Shown here piece by piece: positions 1 through 8,967 of a stretch of 33,197 nucleotides of DNA (its first letter is position 1; the number at the start of each line of letters is the position of its first letter). The notes beneath the pieces were generated by a model. The model saw only the letters and a list, made by a program, of their open reading frames with translations. It made no database searches and had not been told where the DNA came from. Location of the stretch: positions 61,401 to 94,597 of the forward strand of contig NZ_VLJP01000006.1 of the NCBI RefSeq assembly GCF_007829525.1. Direction: 5' to 3'. Origin of the DNA: Mesorhizobium sp. J18 (GTDB lineage: Bacteria; Pseudomonadota; Alphaproteobacteria; Rhizobiales; Rhizobiaceae). The position numbers were made by a program, and so were the translations under genes.

Positions 1-475
1 CCCGCCAGCTTTGCGGCAGGTGGCGCTTCAGCCACATGAGCTTCGGCACCTGCATTTCCGGCGACATCACACCGCCGACATAGTCGAGGACGCGATGACC
101 CGTGGCCGTGCATTCCTCAGCTTCGGCAAGCGCGCGATGGTCCAGCCAAACCACCGTGTCCCAGTTCTCCTCGCCCGTCGTGGAGGCGGAAACCTGTCTT
201 CCACCTTCTCCGCGGATCACGAGCGAGCAGGTCGCATCGAAGGAGATCGCCGCGATGCTTCCGGGCTCCAGCCCCGATGAGGCGACGGCTTTCGACACGG
301 CGTGGCAAACCGCCCGCCAGATATCCTCCGAATCGTGCTCGGCATGCCCGGCCGCAGATCGGTTGATGAGAATGGGATGGCTCCCCTGTCCAACCAATGT
401 GGCGTCGATAGCGAAGATGCCGGCCCGCGCGCTGCCGGTCCCGACATCGACGGCGCAGACGTGATCGCGGCTCAA
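1..475 (-). CDS. FGGY-family pentulose kinase, N-terminal part (cut by left edge)
   Basis: This would phosphorylate a ketopentose with ATP in the cytoplasm, the last step of the polyol pathway encoded here. About 158 N-terminal residues are present. The phosphate-binding DVGTG motif is at residues 10-14, followed by SARAGIF. Further on come a WLDHRA stretch and, near residues 138-150, SPEMQVPKLMWLK, which I associate with the ribulokinase-like FGGY subgroup (YDR109C/TIGR01315 type) rather than classical XylB. The reading frame begins at a TTG (473-475) that overlaps the stop codon of the HAD gene, with AGGAAA about 8 bases upstream, so translation is probably coupled. Family assignment is firm. 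The exact substrate (D-ribulose or D-xylulose) is inferred from the subgroup motif. Confidence 0.85.
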   Translation of the reverse strand, partial: MSRDHVCAVDVGTGSARAGIFAIDATLVGQGSHPILINRSAAGHAEHDSEDIWRAVCHAVSKAVASSGLEPGSIAAISFDATCSLVIRGEGGRQVSASTTGEENWDTVVWLDHRALAEAEECTATGHRVLDYVGGVMSPEMQVPKLMWLKRHLPQSWR

Positions 476-1164
476 GCCATGTTTCCTGCTTTCGCCATGC
501 CTTCGATCAGGCCGGGAAGAGCGCGCATGTCGTCGAAAACCCGATCCGGTTTGAGTTCAGCGGCCTTGCGCACCAGATCGCCGGCAACGGCATGGGATCC
601 GCCGGTGAAAGCGAAGACATGCATGCCTGCCCGTTGCGCGGCCTGAATACCGGCCACGCTGTCCTCCACGACGAGACAGGACGCTGGCTGAACGCCCATC
701 GACCGCGCCGCATGGAGAAAAAGATCGGGTGCGGGCTTCCCTTTCCTGACCATGGTGGAACTGTATATCCACGGCTCGAAACGATCCAGTAGCCCGGTAA
801 CGTCGAGGGACAGCCGGATACGCTCCGGTTGGCTCGAAGAGGCGACACAGTAGGGCCGGTCGAGCTTGCTCAAGGTTTCGGCAATGCCGGGGATGGGGCG
901 CAGATCGCGGCGGAATTCCTCGTAAAGGCGCAAACGGATGGCGGTCAGATGATCGTCGGTGACGATCAGGCCGAATTCCGCTTCAATATCCTTCGAGATG
1001 GAGACCATGGAGCGGCCGAGGAAGCGCCGATATGCCTCCTCCTCGCCCAGGACAACTCCAGCCTCGCGGATTATCTCCAGGAGCACCGCTATCGCAATCG
1101 GCTCGCTGTCGACGAGCACGCCGTCGCAATCGAAGATAACGAGATGAATCGAGTCCAACTTCAT
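472..1164 (-). CDS. HAD-superfamily phosphatase of the polyol operon
   Basis: This 230-residue haloacid-dehalogenase-like hydrolase (subfamily IA, beta-phosphoglucomutase-like) probably dephosphorylates a small sugar phosphate. Visible motifs are the nucleophile motif with D12 and D14 (FDCDGVLVDSEP), motif II serines near 109-111, motif III lysine K143 in GKPAPDLF, and motif IV E167/D168 in VVEDSVAG. The frame is open about 48 codons further upstream, but that part overlaps mtlK and lacks homology-like character. The ATG at 1164 lies five bases after the mtlK stop and has AACAGGA just upstream. It sits between mtlK and the kinase, so it may remove a dead-end phosphorylated polyol or sugar. 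The substrate cannot be read from sequence. Confidence 0.88.
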   Translation of the reverse strand: MKLDSIHLVIFDCDGVLVDSEPIAIAVLLEIIREAGVVLGEEEAYRRFLGRSMVSISKDIEAEFGLIVTDDHLTAIRLRLYEEFRRDLRPIPGIAETLSKLDRPYCVASSSQPERIRLSLDVTGLLDRFEPWIYSSTMVRKGKPAPDLFLHAARSMGVQPASCLVVEDSVAGIQAAQRAGMHVFAFTGGSHAVAGDLVRKAAELKPDRVFDDMRALPGLIEGMAKAGNMA

Positions 1165-1169
1165 CCTGT

Positions 1170-2648
1170 TCAAAGCGCACCCCGCAGATAGCGCTTGAGT
1201 GTTGCCTTCGTGCCATCGGCCCAGAGCGCCCCCAATGCCTTGGCAAAAGCCGGATGGAAAATCTCGGAAGCCGCGAGTTCTCCGTAGATGTCCTTCATGG
1301 CAAGCCATGCGAGCGGATCGGATTTCGCCTGCCGGGCGACCTCCTGAAGCCGTGGCCAGTTCGGATCATTGGGCTCGATGACCTTGCCGCTGTCCGTCAC
1401 GCCGTAGCAATAGCGGCACCACAGAGCCGATTCGAGCGCGAGCCCGGTTATGTCGCGACCGGCCTTCAGGCAGTCATTGATCGAGGGGACGATGAATTTC
1501 GGCTGACGGTTCGAGCCGTCGAGGCAAAGGCGGCGCACGGTGTCGCCGATCTTCGGATTGGCGAACCGTGTCTTCACTACCTGGAAATAGTCGTCGAGGT
1601 CGGTGTCGGGCACGGGAGGCACGACCGGAATGATCTCCTCGCGCTCGACCTTCTCCAGGAATGCGCTGACCAGCGGATCCTCCATCGCCTCATGGACGAA
1701 ATGGATGTCCATAAGCCCCGCCGGATAGCCGATCGCGGCATGGCCGCCGTTGAGGATGCGGATCTTCATCACCTCATAGGGCGTGACATCCGGCACGAAC
1801 TGCACGCCGACATTTTCTAGCGCCGGCCGGCCGGCGGGAAAATCGTCCTCCAGCACCCATTGCTTGAACCCCTCGCAGAAGACAGGCCACGAATCCTTGA
1901 TTCCGAATTGCGAGGCCAGTATCTCGCGCTCGCGGTCGCCGGTCGCCGGTGTGATCCGGTCCACCATGCCGTTCGGAAAGGCGACATTGTCGCCGATCCA
2001 GTCGGCGAAGGCCGGATCGGAAAGCCGCGCCAGGCCAATGACGGCATTGCGCGTGACCGTGCCGTTATGGGGGACGTTGTCGCAGGACATGACCGTAAAA
2101 GGCGCGATCCCCGCCTCGCGGCGGCGCTTCAGCCCGGCGACGATCAGACCGAAGACGGTCCGGGGGTGGCCGGGATTTGCGCCATCCGCCACGATTTCAG
2201 GATGAGCCGGATCGAACGCGCCGGAAGCGGCATCGATGAAATAGCCGCCCTCGGTGATGGTGAGGGAGACGATGCGGATGGCCGGATCGGCCAGCCGTGC
2301 GATGATCTCCTCCGGTAGCTCCGGCGACAGGAAATCGACCATGGAGCCGGTCACTCTCGCCTCGCTGCGGTCGGCCTCCTGTTCCACGACGCTCGACAGA
2401 TAGTCCTGCCCGGCGAGCATCTGCCGCATCTTTTCATCCGACGGCAGAACGCCAGCGCCCACGATCGCCCAGTCGTGGTCGTTGCCTGTATTGAACAGGT
2501 CATCGAGATAGACCGCCTGATGCGCACGATGGAAATTGCCGACGCCGAAATGCAGGATGCCGGCGGAGAGTCCGTCGCGGGAATAGGCGGGACGCGAGAT
2601 GCCCGGCGGCAGGCTTTCGAGGCCGGCAAGGGAGAGGCGGGCTGTCAT
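1170..2648 (-). CDS. mtlK: mannitol 2-dehydrogenase family (polyol:NAD oxidoreductase)
   Basis: This 492-residue long-chain polyol dehydrogenase oxidises D-mannitol (or D-arabitol) to D-fructose (or D-xylulose) with NAD. The N-terminal nucleotide-binding signature HFGVGNFHRAHQ is at residues 33-44. The catalytic constellation known from Pseudomonas fluorescens mannitol 2-dehydrogenase is present at the same numbering: N191 in MSCDN, K295 and N300 in MKIRILN, and H303 in GGH. The length matches the family. The frame extends 19 codons further upstream, but the ATG at 2648 preceded by GGAGGGGAG fits the family N-terminus. It lies 69 bp downstream of smoS in the same operon. Family assignment is near certain; mannitol versus arabitol preference is not determined. 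Confidence 0.94.
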   Translation of the reverse strand: MTARLSLAGLESLPPGISRPAYSRDGLSAGILHFGVGNFHRAHQAVYLDDLFNTGNDHDWAIVGAGVLPSDEKMRQMLAGQDYLSSVVEQEADRSEARVTGSMVDFLSPELPEEIIARLADPAIRIVSLTITEGGYFIDAASGAFDPAHPEIVADGANPGHPRTVFGLIVAGLKRRREAGIAPFTVMSCDNVPHNGTVTRNAVIGLARLSDPAFADWIGDNVAFPNGMVDRITPATGDREREILASQFGIKDSWPVFCEGFKQWVLEDDFPAGRPALENVGVQFVPDVTPYEVMKIRILNGGHAAIGYPAGLMDIHFVHEAMEDPLVSAFLEKVEREEIIPVVPPVPDTDLDDYFQVVKTRFANPKIGDTVRRLCLDGSNRQPKFIVPSINDCLKAGRDITGLALESALWCRYCYGVTDSGKVIEPNDPNWPRLQEVARQAKSDPLAWLAMKDIYGELAASEIFHPAFAKALGALWADGTKATLKRYLRGAL

Positions 2649-2717
2649 CGGCTTGCGCTCCCCTCCGAGCGGCTTCCGGCATGACGCGGCAAAGGGGGAA
2701 GACAAAACAATATCATC

Positions 2718-3491
2718 TCAGCTCATCCAGTTGCCGCCATCGACATTGTAGGTCTGGGCGACGATGTAATCCGCCTCGGAGGTAGCGAGGAATACCGCCA
2801 TCCCGGTCAGGTCCTCGGCGCGGCCCATCCGGCCATAGGGCACCGCCTCGCCAACGAGCCGTTTCTTCTCGCCCATCGGACGGTTCTCATAGCGGGCGAA
2901 CAGCGCGTCCACTCCGTCCCAATGCTCGCCATCCACGACGCCGGGGGCGATGGCATTCACATTGATGCCATGCCTGATGAGGTTCAGGCCCGCCGACTGG
3001 GTGAGGCTGATGACGGCCGCCTTGGTGGCGCAGTAGACGGCGACCAGCGGCTCACCCCGCCGGCCGGCCTGGCTTGCCATATTGATGATCTTGCCGCCCT
3101 TGCCGCGCCGGATCATGGAGCGCGCGGCAGCCTGCAGCGTAAACAGCGTGCCGGCGACATTGATTGAAAAGAGCCTGTCATAGCTTTCGCGCGTGATATC
3201 CACGACAGGCGCGAGGTCGAACAGCGCCGCATTGTTGATGAGTATGTCGATGCCGCCCGTCCTCTCCTCGACCATGTGGATGGCAGCGTCGATGGAGGCC
3301 TGGTCGGTCACGTCGAGTGGGACGGCATAGGCGGCCGGGCCGATTTCGGCAGCGGTCTTCTCAGCAGCTTCGACATTGATATCACCAATGGCGACGGTTG
3401 CGCCTTCACGCACATAGGCCTCGGCGAAGGACCGTCCGATGCCGCGCGCGGCGCCGGTAATCAGCGCCGACTTTCCTTCCAGACGCCGCAT
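2718..3491 (-). CDS. smoS: sorbitol dehydrogenase (SDR family)
   Basis: This 257-residue classical short-chain dehydrogenase/reductase converts D-sorbitol (glucitol) to D-fructose, and in the known family also galactitol to tagatose, with NAD. The cofactor motif TGAARGIG is at 12-19, NNA at 87-89, and the catalytic set is N111, S140, Y153 and K157 (YCATK). The stretches NMASQAGRRGE and VNAIAPGVVDGEHWDGVDA, and the C-terminus YNVDGGNWMS, match what I recall of Rhodobacter sphaeroides SmoS very closely, so the symbol is given. The start codon overlaps the stop of smoK (shared A of ATG/TGA at 3491), indicating coupled translation within the operon. Confidence 0.95.
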   Translation of the reverse strand: MRRLEGKSALITGAARGIGRSFAEAYVREGATVAIGDINVEAAEKTAAEIGPAAYAVPLDVTDQASIDAAIHMVEERTGGIDILINNAALFDLAPVVDITRESYDRLFSINVAGTLFTLQAAARSMIRRGKGGKIINMASQAGRRGEPLVAVYCATKAAVISLTQSAGLNLIRHGINVNAIAPGVVDGEHWDGVDALFARYENRPMGEKKRLVGEAVPYGRMGRAEDLTGMAVFLATSEADYIVAQTYNVDGGNWMS

Positions 3492-4489
3492 CAGATCGCC
3501 CTGCCCTCGTCATTGAAGCGATGAAGCTGCTTTTCGACGGGCGACAGATAGACCGTCTCACCGTGGCGCAGGGCGAACTCGCCATCCGCCCGCGCCGTGA
3601 TCTGTCCGACACCCGCGACATCGATATGCAGGAAGGTGTCGGAGCCGAGATGCTCGGCCACGCCCACCTCACCTTTCCACAGGCCCTCGCTCGTAGACAG
3701 CTCCAGATGTTCCGGCCTGATGCCGATGGTGGCGGCACCGAGCTTCCGCGCCGTCTCGCCTTGCAGGAAATTCATGCGCGGCGAGCCTATGAAGCCGGCG
3801 ACGAAGAGATTCTGCGGGTTGCGGTAGAGCTCCAGCGGCGAGCCGACCTGCTCGACATTGCCTGCATTCAGCACGACGATCTTGTCGGCCATGGTCATGG
3901 CTTCGATCTGGTCATGCGTGACATAGATCATCGTCGTCTGGAGCTTGTGGTGCAATTCGCTGATCTCGAGCCGCATGGAGCCGCGCAGCGCGGCGTCGAG
4001 ATTGGAAAGCGGCTCGTCGAACAGGAACGCCTTCGGCTCGCGCACGATGGCCCGGCCAATGGCGACACGCTGGCGCTGTCCGCCCGAAAGCTGCCCCGGC
4101 CGGCGCTCCAGATAATCGGTCAGGTTCAGGATGCGCGCCGCGTCACGCACCTTGGTGTCTATGGCGGATTTCTCCATGCCGGCCATCTTCAGCGGGAAGG
4201 CGATGTTTCCGTAGACCGTCATATGCGGATAGAGCGCATAGGACTGGAATACCATGGAGAGGCCGCGCCGCGCAGGCGGCTCGCGCGTCACATCCTTGCC
4301 GTCGATGCTGATCGTGCCGCTGGTCATGTCCTCCAGCCCCGCGATCAGCCGCAGCAGCGTGGATTTCCCGCAGCCGGATGGGCCGACAAAGACCACGAAC
4401 TCGTTGTCCGTGATCTCCAGGTTGACTTCCGGAATGACAACCGTGTTGCCGAAAGCCTTGTGAACCTTTTGGAGACTGATGCTTCCCAT
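3491..4489 (-). CDS. smoK: polyol ABC transporter ATP-binding subunit
   Basis: This 332-residue MalK-type ATPase energises the sorbitol/mannitol importer at the cytoplasmic face of the inner membrane. Walker A GPSGCGKS is at 36-43, the Q-loop FQSYALYPH begins at 81, the ABC signature LSGGQ is at 134-138, Walker B ends in D158/E159 and the switch histidine is H192. A C-terminal TOBE-like regulatory domain follows ([10 protein letters not shown] and beyond). The frame stays open 74 codons upstream into smoG, but GGGAGG precedes the ATG at 4489 and [14 protein letters not shown] is the normal family start. It lies 14 bp after smoG. Confidence 0.95.
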   Translation of the reverse strand: MGSISLQKVHKAFGNTVVIPEVNLEITDNEFVVFVGPSGCGKSTLLRLIAGLEDMTSGTISIDGKDVTREPPARRGLSMVFQSYALYPHMTVYGNIAFPLKMAGMEKSAIDTKVRDAARILNLTDYLERRPGQLSGGQRQRVAIGRAIVREPKAFLFDEPLSNLDAALRGSMRLEISELHHKLQTTMIYVTHDQIEAMTMADKIVVLNAGNVEQVGSPLELYRNPQNLFVAGFIGSPRMNFLQGETARKLGAATIGIRPEHLELSTSEGLWKGEVGVAEHLGSDTFLHIDVAGVGQITARADGEFALRHGETVYLSPVEKQLHRFNDEGRAI

Positions 4490-4503
4490 TGTTCCCGCCT
4501 CCC

Positions 4504-5328
4504 TTACTTGACGGCGCCGAAGGTGAGGCCGCGCACGAGTTGCTTCTGGCTGAACCAGCCCATGATGAGGATCGGTGCGATGGCGAGCGTCGAGGCTGCC
4601 GAAAGCTTCGCCCAGAACAGGCCTTGCGGACTGGAGAAAGAGGCGATGAAGGCGGTCAGCGGCGCGGCATTTGCGGCCGTCAGCCGTATCGTCCAGAAGG
4701 ATTCGTTCCACGCCAGGATGATGTTCAATAGCAGGGTCGAGGCTATTCCTGGCACCGCCATCGGCGTCAGGACATAGACGATCTCCTTCATCAAGGAGGC
4801 GCCGTCCATGCGCGCCGCTTCCAGAATCTCGCCCGGGATCTCGCGGAAATATGTGTAAAGCATCCAGACAATGATCGGCAGGTTGACCAGCGTCAGAACG
4901 ATCGTCAGCCCGAGCCGCGTATCAAGCAGGCCGGTGTCTCGAAACAGCAGATAGAGCGGGACCAGCACGCCTACCGCCGGCATCATCTTGGTGGACAGCA
5001 TCCACATCAGGATGTCCTTGGTCCGTTTCGTGGGAGAAAAGGCCATCGCCCAGGCGGCGGGGATCGCGATCACCAGCCCGATCAGCGTCGAGCCGATGGA
5101 GATGATCACGGAATTCGTGAAGGGTTTCCAGTAGTCGCGCTGCGCCTGCACCTCGACATAGTTCTCGAAGGTGCCGGACGGGATCAGGCTGATGCCGTCG
5201 ATCGCCTCGCGCTCCGTCTTGAGGGAGGTGATGACCGTGTAGAGGATCGGAAAGAAGATCACGAAAGCGATCACCCAGGCGACGATCGTCACGATTGTCT
5301 TTCTGCGGCTGGATACTGCGCGTGCCAT
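4504..5328 (-). CDS. smoG: polyol ABC transporter permease
   Basis: This 274-residue inner-membrane permease of the MalG type forms one half of the polyol translocation channel. It has about six hydrophobic segments, the first at residues 12-35. The cytoplasmic EAA loop that contacts the ATPase begins at residue 170 ([20 protein letters not shown]). It lies between smoF (9-bp gap, with TAGGAGCACGCC giving a clear ribosome-binding site) and smoK. Assignment to SmoG rests on operon position and typical length. Confidence 0.93.
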   Translation of the reverse strand: MARAVSSRRKTIVTIVAWVIAFVIFFPILYTVITSLKTEREAIDGISLIPSGTFENYVEVQAQRDYWKPFTNSVIISIGSTLIGLVIAIPAAWAMAFSPTKRTKDILMWMLSTKMMPAVGVLVPLYLLFRDTGLLDTRLGLTIVLTLVNLPIIVWMLYTYFREIPGEILEAARMDGASLMKEIVYVLTPMAVPGIASTLLLNIILAWNESFWTIRLTAANAAPLTAFIASFSSPQGLFWAKLSAASTLAIAPILIMGWFSQKQLVRGLTFGAVK

Positions 5329-5337
5329 GGCGTGCTC

Positions 5338-6210
5338 CTACCGGTCCAGGTTCTTGCCGACCGCACGCATCAGGAAGAGCGCGACGATGTTGGCCAGCAC
5401 GACCGCTATCACGCCGCCTGCCGAGGCTCCGCCTATGTCATAGGACAACAAGGCCGTGCGGTAGACGAGAAAGGCGAGATTGGTCGAGGCATAGCCCGGG
5501 CCGCCATTGGTCGTGACGAGGATTTCAGCATAGACCGCCAGCAGGAAGATCGTCTCGATGAGGATGACGACCGTGATGGCACGGGCAAGATGTGGCAGGA
5601 TGATATAGATGAAGCGCGAAACGGCTCCAGCACCATCCATCTCGGCTGCCTCCTTCTGCTCTTCGTCGAGCGACTGCAGCGCGGTCAGAAGGATCAGCGT
5701 TGCGAAAGGCAGCCACTGCCAGGCGACAATGATGATGATGGAAAGCAGCGGATACTGCGCGAACCAGTCGATCGGCCGCAGGCCGAGGAACCTCGATATA
5801 TCCGCGAAGACGCCATAGCCCGGATGCATGATCATGTTCTTCCAGACCAGCGCGGCCACCGGCGGCATGACGAAGAAGGGAGAGATGATGAGGATGCGCA
5901 CAATCCCCTGGCCGAATATCGGCTGATCGAGCAGCAGGGCCAGCAGGATTCCACCGATCACCGTGATGGCGAGCACACCGAGGACGATGGCGAGCGTGTT
6001 GGCGATCGACTGGAAGAAAGCCGGGTCGGTATAGAAATAGATGTAGTTGAAAAAGCCGGCGAAGCTCCGGTTCGCGGGCATCAGCAGATTGTAGTTCTGG
6101 AACGAGAACCACAAGGTCATCGCCAGCGGTACGATCATCCAGATCAGGAGAAGCACGACCGACGGCGTCATCATGAAACGCGCCAAGGTCCGGGTCTGTC
6201 TGGTTGCCAT
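5338..6210 (-). CDS. smoF: polyol ABC transporter permease
   Basis: This 290-residue MalF-like permease is the partner of SmoG. Hydrophobic segments start at residues 15-35 (TPSVVLLLIWMIVPLAM). The EAA loop is at about 187-200 (EAAEMDGAGAVSRF). A GTG three codons upstream (6219) is also in frame. I prefer the ATG at 6210 because AGGGTGA sits at proper spacing before it. The gene is separated from smoE by roughly 95 bp that hold a hairpin. Confidence 0.92.
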   Translation of the reverse strand: MATRQTRTLARFMMTPSVVLLLIWMIVPLAMTLWFSFQNYNLLMPANRSFAGFFNYIYFYTDPAFFQSIANTLAIVLGVLAITVIGGILLALLLDQPIFGQGIVRILIISPFFVMPPVAALVWKNMIMHPGYGVFADISRFLGLRPIDWFAQYPLLSIIIIVAWQWLPFATLILLTALQSLDEEQKEAAEMDGAGAVSRFIYIILPHLARAITVVILIETIFLLAVYAEILVTTNGGPGYASTNLAFLVYRTALLSYDIGGASAGGVIAVVLANIVALFLMRAVGKNLDR

Positions 6211-6253
6211 CGCGATCACCCTGTCGGTAGCAGGCGTAGAAACTTTTCGCTTT

Positions 6254-6284
6254 GGAAAAGGGCCGCCCGATCATGCGACCGGGC
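6254..6284 (-). terminator. intraoperonic hairpin after smoE
   Basis: Read on the minus strand, 6284-6265 forms an 8-bp stem (GCCCGGTC paired with GATCGGGC, one G-T pair) with a GCAT loop. It is followed within a few bases by a short CTTTT tract. It lies between the smoE stop and smoF start. Such a structure could act as a leaky terminator or mRNA-protecting hairpin, giving more binding protein than permease, as is common in ABC import operons. The role is inference. Confidence 0.5.
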
Positions 6285-6305
6285 AGCCAGGCTCGGGAGG
6301 ATGCC

Positions 6306-7619
6306 CTATTTGATGTAGCCCGCGCGGGTCATCTCGCGTTGGGCGATCGATTGCGCCTGGGTGAGCGCGTCATCCACCGAGGATTGTCCTGCCACAACTG
6401 CGGAGAACAATTGTCCGACCATCGTGCCGAGGCCCTGGAATTCGGGGATGGCCACGAACTGTCCGCCGGTATAGGGGACAGGATCGACGGTCGGCTTGGT
6501 GATATCCGCCGCATCCATGGCGGCAAGCGTCGGTTCGGCGAAGGGCGCGGCCTTCTTGTATTCCTCGTTTTCATAGAGCGAGGTGCGCGTGCCGGGAGGT
6601 ACGTTCGCCCAGCCCTCCTTCTCCGCAACGAGTTCCGTGTATCCCTTGCTGGTCGCCCAGGCGATGAACTTCTGGGCGGATTCCGCCTTGGTCGTGCTGG
6701 CCGGGATCGCCAGGTTCCACGACCACAGCCAGTTGCCGTGATTGTCGACGCCTTCCTTGCTCGGGAAGATAGCGTAGCCAACCTTGTCCGCAACGGTCGA
6801 ATCATCCGGATTGGAAACGAAGGATGCCGCAACCGTGGCATCGATCCACATGCCGCACTTGCCTTGCTGGAACAGGGTCAGGTTTTCGTTGAACCCGTTG
6901 GACGAAGCGCCGGACGGACCGGCCTCCTTCATCAGGTCGGCATAGAACTGCAGCGACTCCTTCCATTGCGGCTGGTCGAACTGGGGCTGCCAGTTCTCGT
7001 CGAACCAGCGCCCGCCGAAGGAATTGTTGAGCGCGGTGAGAAAGGCCATGTTCTCGCCCCATCCGGCCTTGCCGCGCAGGCAGATGCCATTGATGTCATT
7101 GTCGCGGTCCGTGATCTTGCGCGCCGCCTCGCCGATGAATTCCCAGGTCGGCGATTCCGGCATGGTCAGTCCCGCCTTCTCGAAGAGGTCGGTGCGATAC
7201 ATGATCATCGCCGACTCGCCGTAGAAGGGCGCGGCATAGAGCTTGTCGTCCACGCTCAACCCGCCGCGAATGGCCGGCAGGAGGTCGTCCACGTCATAGT
7301 CGTCGCCGAGATTGTCGAGCGGAAGCAGCCAGTCCTGCTTGGCCCAGATGGGAACCTCATAATTGCCGATGGTCAGGATATCGTACTGGCCACCCCTGGT
7401 CGCGATATCCGTGGTGACGCGTTCGCGCAGCACGTTCTCTTCCAGAGTGACCCATTCGAGCTGAATGTCCGGATTCTTGGAAGTGAAATCATCCGTCAGC
7501 TTTTGCATGCGGATCATGTCGCCATTGTTGACGGTGGCGATGGTCAAGGTCTCCGCTTGTGCATGGGCAGCAAGCGCCAAGAGCGAGCACGCACCGAGGG
7601 CGAGGATCTTCATATTCAT
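6306..7619 (-). CDS. smoE: polyol ABC transporter periplasmic binding protein
   Basis: This 437-residue extracellular solute-binding protein of family 1 captures sorbitol or mannitol in the periplasm. A signal peptide is clear: MNMK, a hydrophobic core ILALGACSLLALAAH, then AQA before ETLTIAT. The mature part has the usual family-1 features, including FYGESAMIMYRTDLFEKAG and the Trp/Gly-rich WLWSWNLAIPAS. GGGAGGAAG precedes the chosen ATG by five bases; a second ATG two codons later is possible. It is the first gene of the transport operon, just downstream of the candidate operator. Confidence 0.94.
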   Translation of the reverse strand: MNMKILALGACSLLALAAHAQAETLTIATVNNGDMIRMQKLTDDFTSKNPDIQLEWVTLEENVLRERVTTDIATRGGQYDILTIGNYEVPIWAKQDWLLPLDNLGDDYDVDDLLPAIRGGLSVDDKLYAAPFYGESAMIMYRTDLFEKAGLTMPESPTWEFIGEAARKITDRDNDINGICLRGKAGWGENMAFLTALNNSFGGRWFDENWQPQFDQPQWKESLQFYADLMKEAGPSGASSNGFNENLTLFQQGKCGMWIDATVAASFVSNPDDSTVADKVGYAIFPSKEGVDNHGNWLWSWNLAIPASTTKAESAQKFIAWATSKGYTELVAEKEGWANVPPGTRTSLYENEEYKKAAPFAEPTLAAMDAADITKPTVDPVPYTGGQFVAIPEFQGLGTMVGQLFSAVVAGQSSVDDALTQAQSIAQREMTRAGYIK

Positions 7620-7639
7620 GGCTTCCTCCCGATATGATG

Positions 7640-7693
7640 ATGAGCAAATGCTATTTCATTGAGCAAATGATCACCGCACGACAGCCGAGTCAA
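7640..7693 (-). promoter_or_regulatory. smoE promoter region with direct-repeat candidate operator
   Basis: Two copies of TGAGCAAATG (plus strand) occur at 7641-7650 and 7660-7669, a spacing of 19 bp that places them on nearly the same helix face. The second lies within the inverted repeat TCATT-GAGCA-AATGA (7656-7670). On the minus strand a TTGACT at 7693-7688 could be the -35 element. No good -10 hexamer is visible, so the repeats would occupy the -10/+1 region, a typical repressor position. The natural candidate binder is the SorC-type regulator encoded just upstream. Confidence 0.55.
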
Positions 7694-7699
7694 GACGGA

Positions 7700-7878
7700 T
7701 TCATTGCTGCAGCGCAGCGAAAAAGGAGGTGAGCAGTGGGCGGCGGGCCGGCGTCATCAAGCCATCGTCATCCTCGACCTCGAAGCGAAGCGGAGAGCGT
7801 CGGGCATCCAGTTCTCGACCGAAACGACACCATGACCGGTAAAGGCACGGAAAGGCTGTCGTCAGATCACAGAGGGCG
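7700..7878. other. intergenic stretch with no recognised gene
   Basis: Between the smoE promoter and the regulator stop codon I see no convincing gene. Around 7758-7815 there are partly complementary blocks (a GTCATCCTCGACC-type block, GAAGCGAAGCGG, and GGGCATCCAG) that resemble a worn intergenic palindromic repeat of the kind common in Rhizobiaceae. The resemblance is by eye and weak. Confidence 0.25.
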
Positions 7879-8838
7879 TCACCGCGCCTCTAGCAGCGCC
7901 GTTGCTGTACGTTCGTCGGTGATCAGTCCGTTGATGAGACGGCGACTGACGGCCGCCAATATCCCCAGGACCTTGAATTCTCCCATAGCCGCGCCGACAA
8001 CAAGGGAATTTTCACGGGAAGGGATAGGCGCGCTCGCCACACGCTCGTTCGTAATGCCCTCGATGAGCCGGCCATCCCTGTCGAAGGCCCAGCCGACGAT
8101 TTCGCCCACGGCGCCAGCCTTCTGCAGCGCCTTGAGTTCCGCCTCCGAAATAAAGCCGTCCAGGAAAAGGGGCGCCTTCGGCCCGAGATCGCCGATGCCG
8201 ACGAACGTCACCTTTGCTTGCGCGGCAAGAGCAAGGGTCGAACGGACGATGGATTGGTCGTGGAGAAGCTGGCGCTGCTCCGGCGTCGCCGCAATCACGG
8301 GCAAAGGCATAGGAAAGCTGCGCGCCTTCACCGTATCGGCCATTGTAAAGATGACATTGTAGAACGCCGCAGAACCGTCCGGCGCTATATTGCCGGTAAG
8401 CGAGACGATCTTGTGCTGCGGGCATTCCATCGGCGAAATCTGCTCGATCGCCGCCTTCAGGGTCCGCCCCGTGCCAATGGCCATGACGATCGGTTCGGGC
8501 GATTTCAGAAAGCGCTCGATTTCGGCGGCCGTCGCCTGCGCGACGCCGATCGTCGTCGAAGTGGACGCCGGATCGCTCGGAACGACCTCCACCAGATCGA
8601 GCGCGAAGCGTGAGCGCAGACGCTGCGCCAGATCGAGGCAGCTTGCGATCGGATGGTCGATGCGGACCTTTACAAGCCCCTCCGAAACGGCCAGCGAGAC
8701 GAGCCGCTGGGCAGACTGGCGCGATACACCGAGCTTGGCCGCTATCTGGTCCTGGGTATTGCCGGCGACATAGTAGAGCCACCCTGCCCGCGCCGCGTCA
8801 TCGAGCCTGCTGCTGCCCTGCTCCTGCCTAATGACCAT
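7879..8838 (-). CDS. SorC/DeoR-type sugar-responsive transcriptional regulator
   Basis: This 319-residue regulator has an N-terminal helix-turn-helix (residues about 25-50: AGNTQDQIAAKLGVSRQSAQRLVS). A large C-terminal sugar-phosphate-binding domain of the SorC/DeoR type follows (GTGRTLKAAIEQI, VGIGDLG, the IIGWAFD-like stretch, and ITNERVASAPIP). It lies immediately upstream of smoE on the same strand and is very probably the local regulator of the polyol operon (SmoC-like). The frame extends 24 codons further, but the ATG at 8838 has GGAG at proper spacing. An ATGAGCAA at 8903-8910 in its own promoter matches part of the smoE repeat, so autoregulation is possible. Confidence 0.9.
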   Translation of the reverse strand: MVIRQEQGSSRLDDAARAGWLYYVAGNTQDQIAAKLGVSRQSAQRLVSLAVSEGLVKVRIDHPIASCLDLAQRLRSRFALDLVEVVPSDPASTSTTIGVAQATAAEIERFLKSPEPIVMAIGTGRTLKAAIEQISPMECPQHKIVSLTGNIAPDGSAAFYNVIFTMADTVKARSFPMPLPVIAATPEQRQLLHDQSIVRSTLALAAQAKVTFVGIGDLGPKAPLFLDGFISEAELKALQKAGAVGEIVGWAFDRDGRLIEGITNERVASAPIPSRENSLVVGAAMGEFKVLGILAAVSRRLINGLITDERTATALLEAR

Positions 8839-8967
8839 CTTCGCTCCAGCCTGCAACCAATGTTTCTGAAACTGGCAGCCCGCCGGCGATACGTCAATGA
8901 ATATGAGCAATTATTCGCGTTCAGAGAATTTGCCCGGATGCCTGACAAGAGGCGGACTGTCGGCGGC

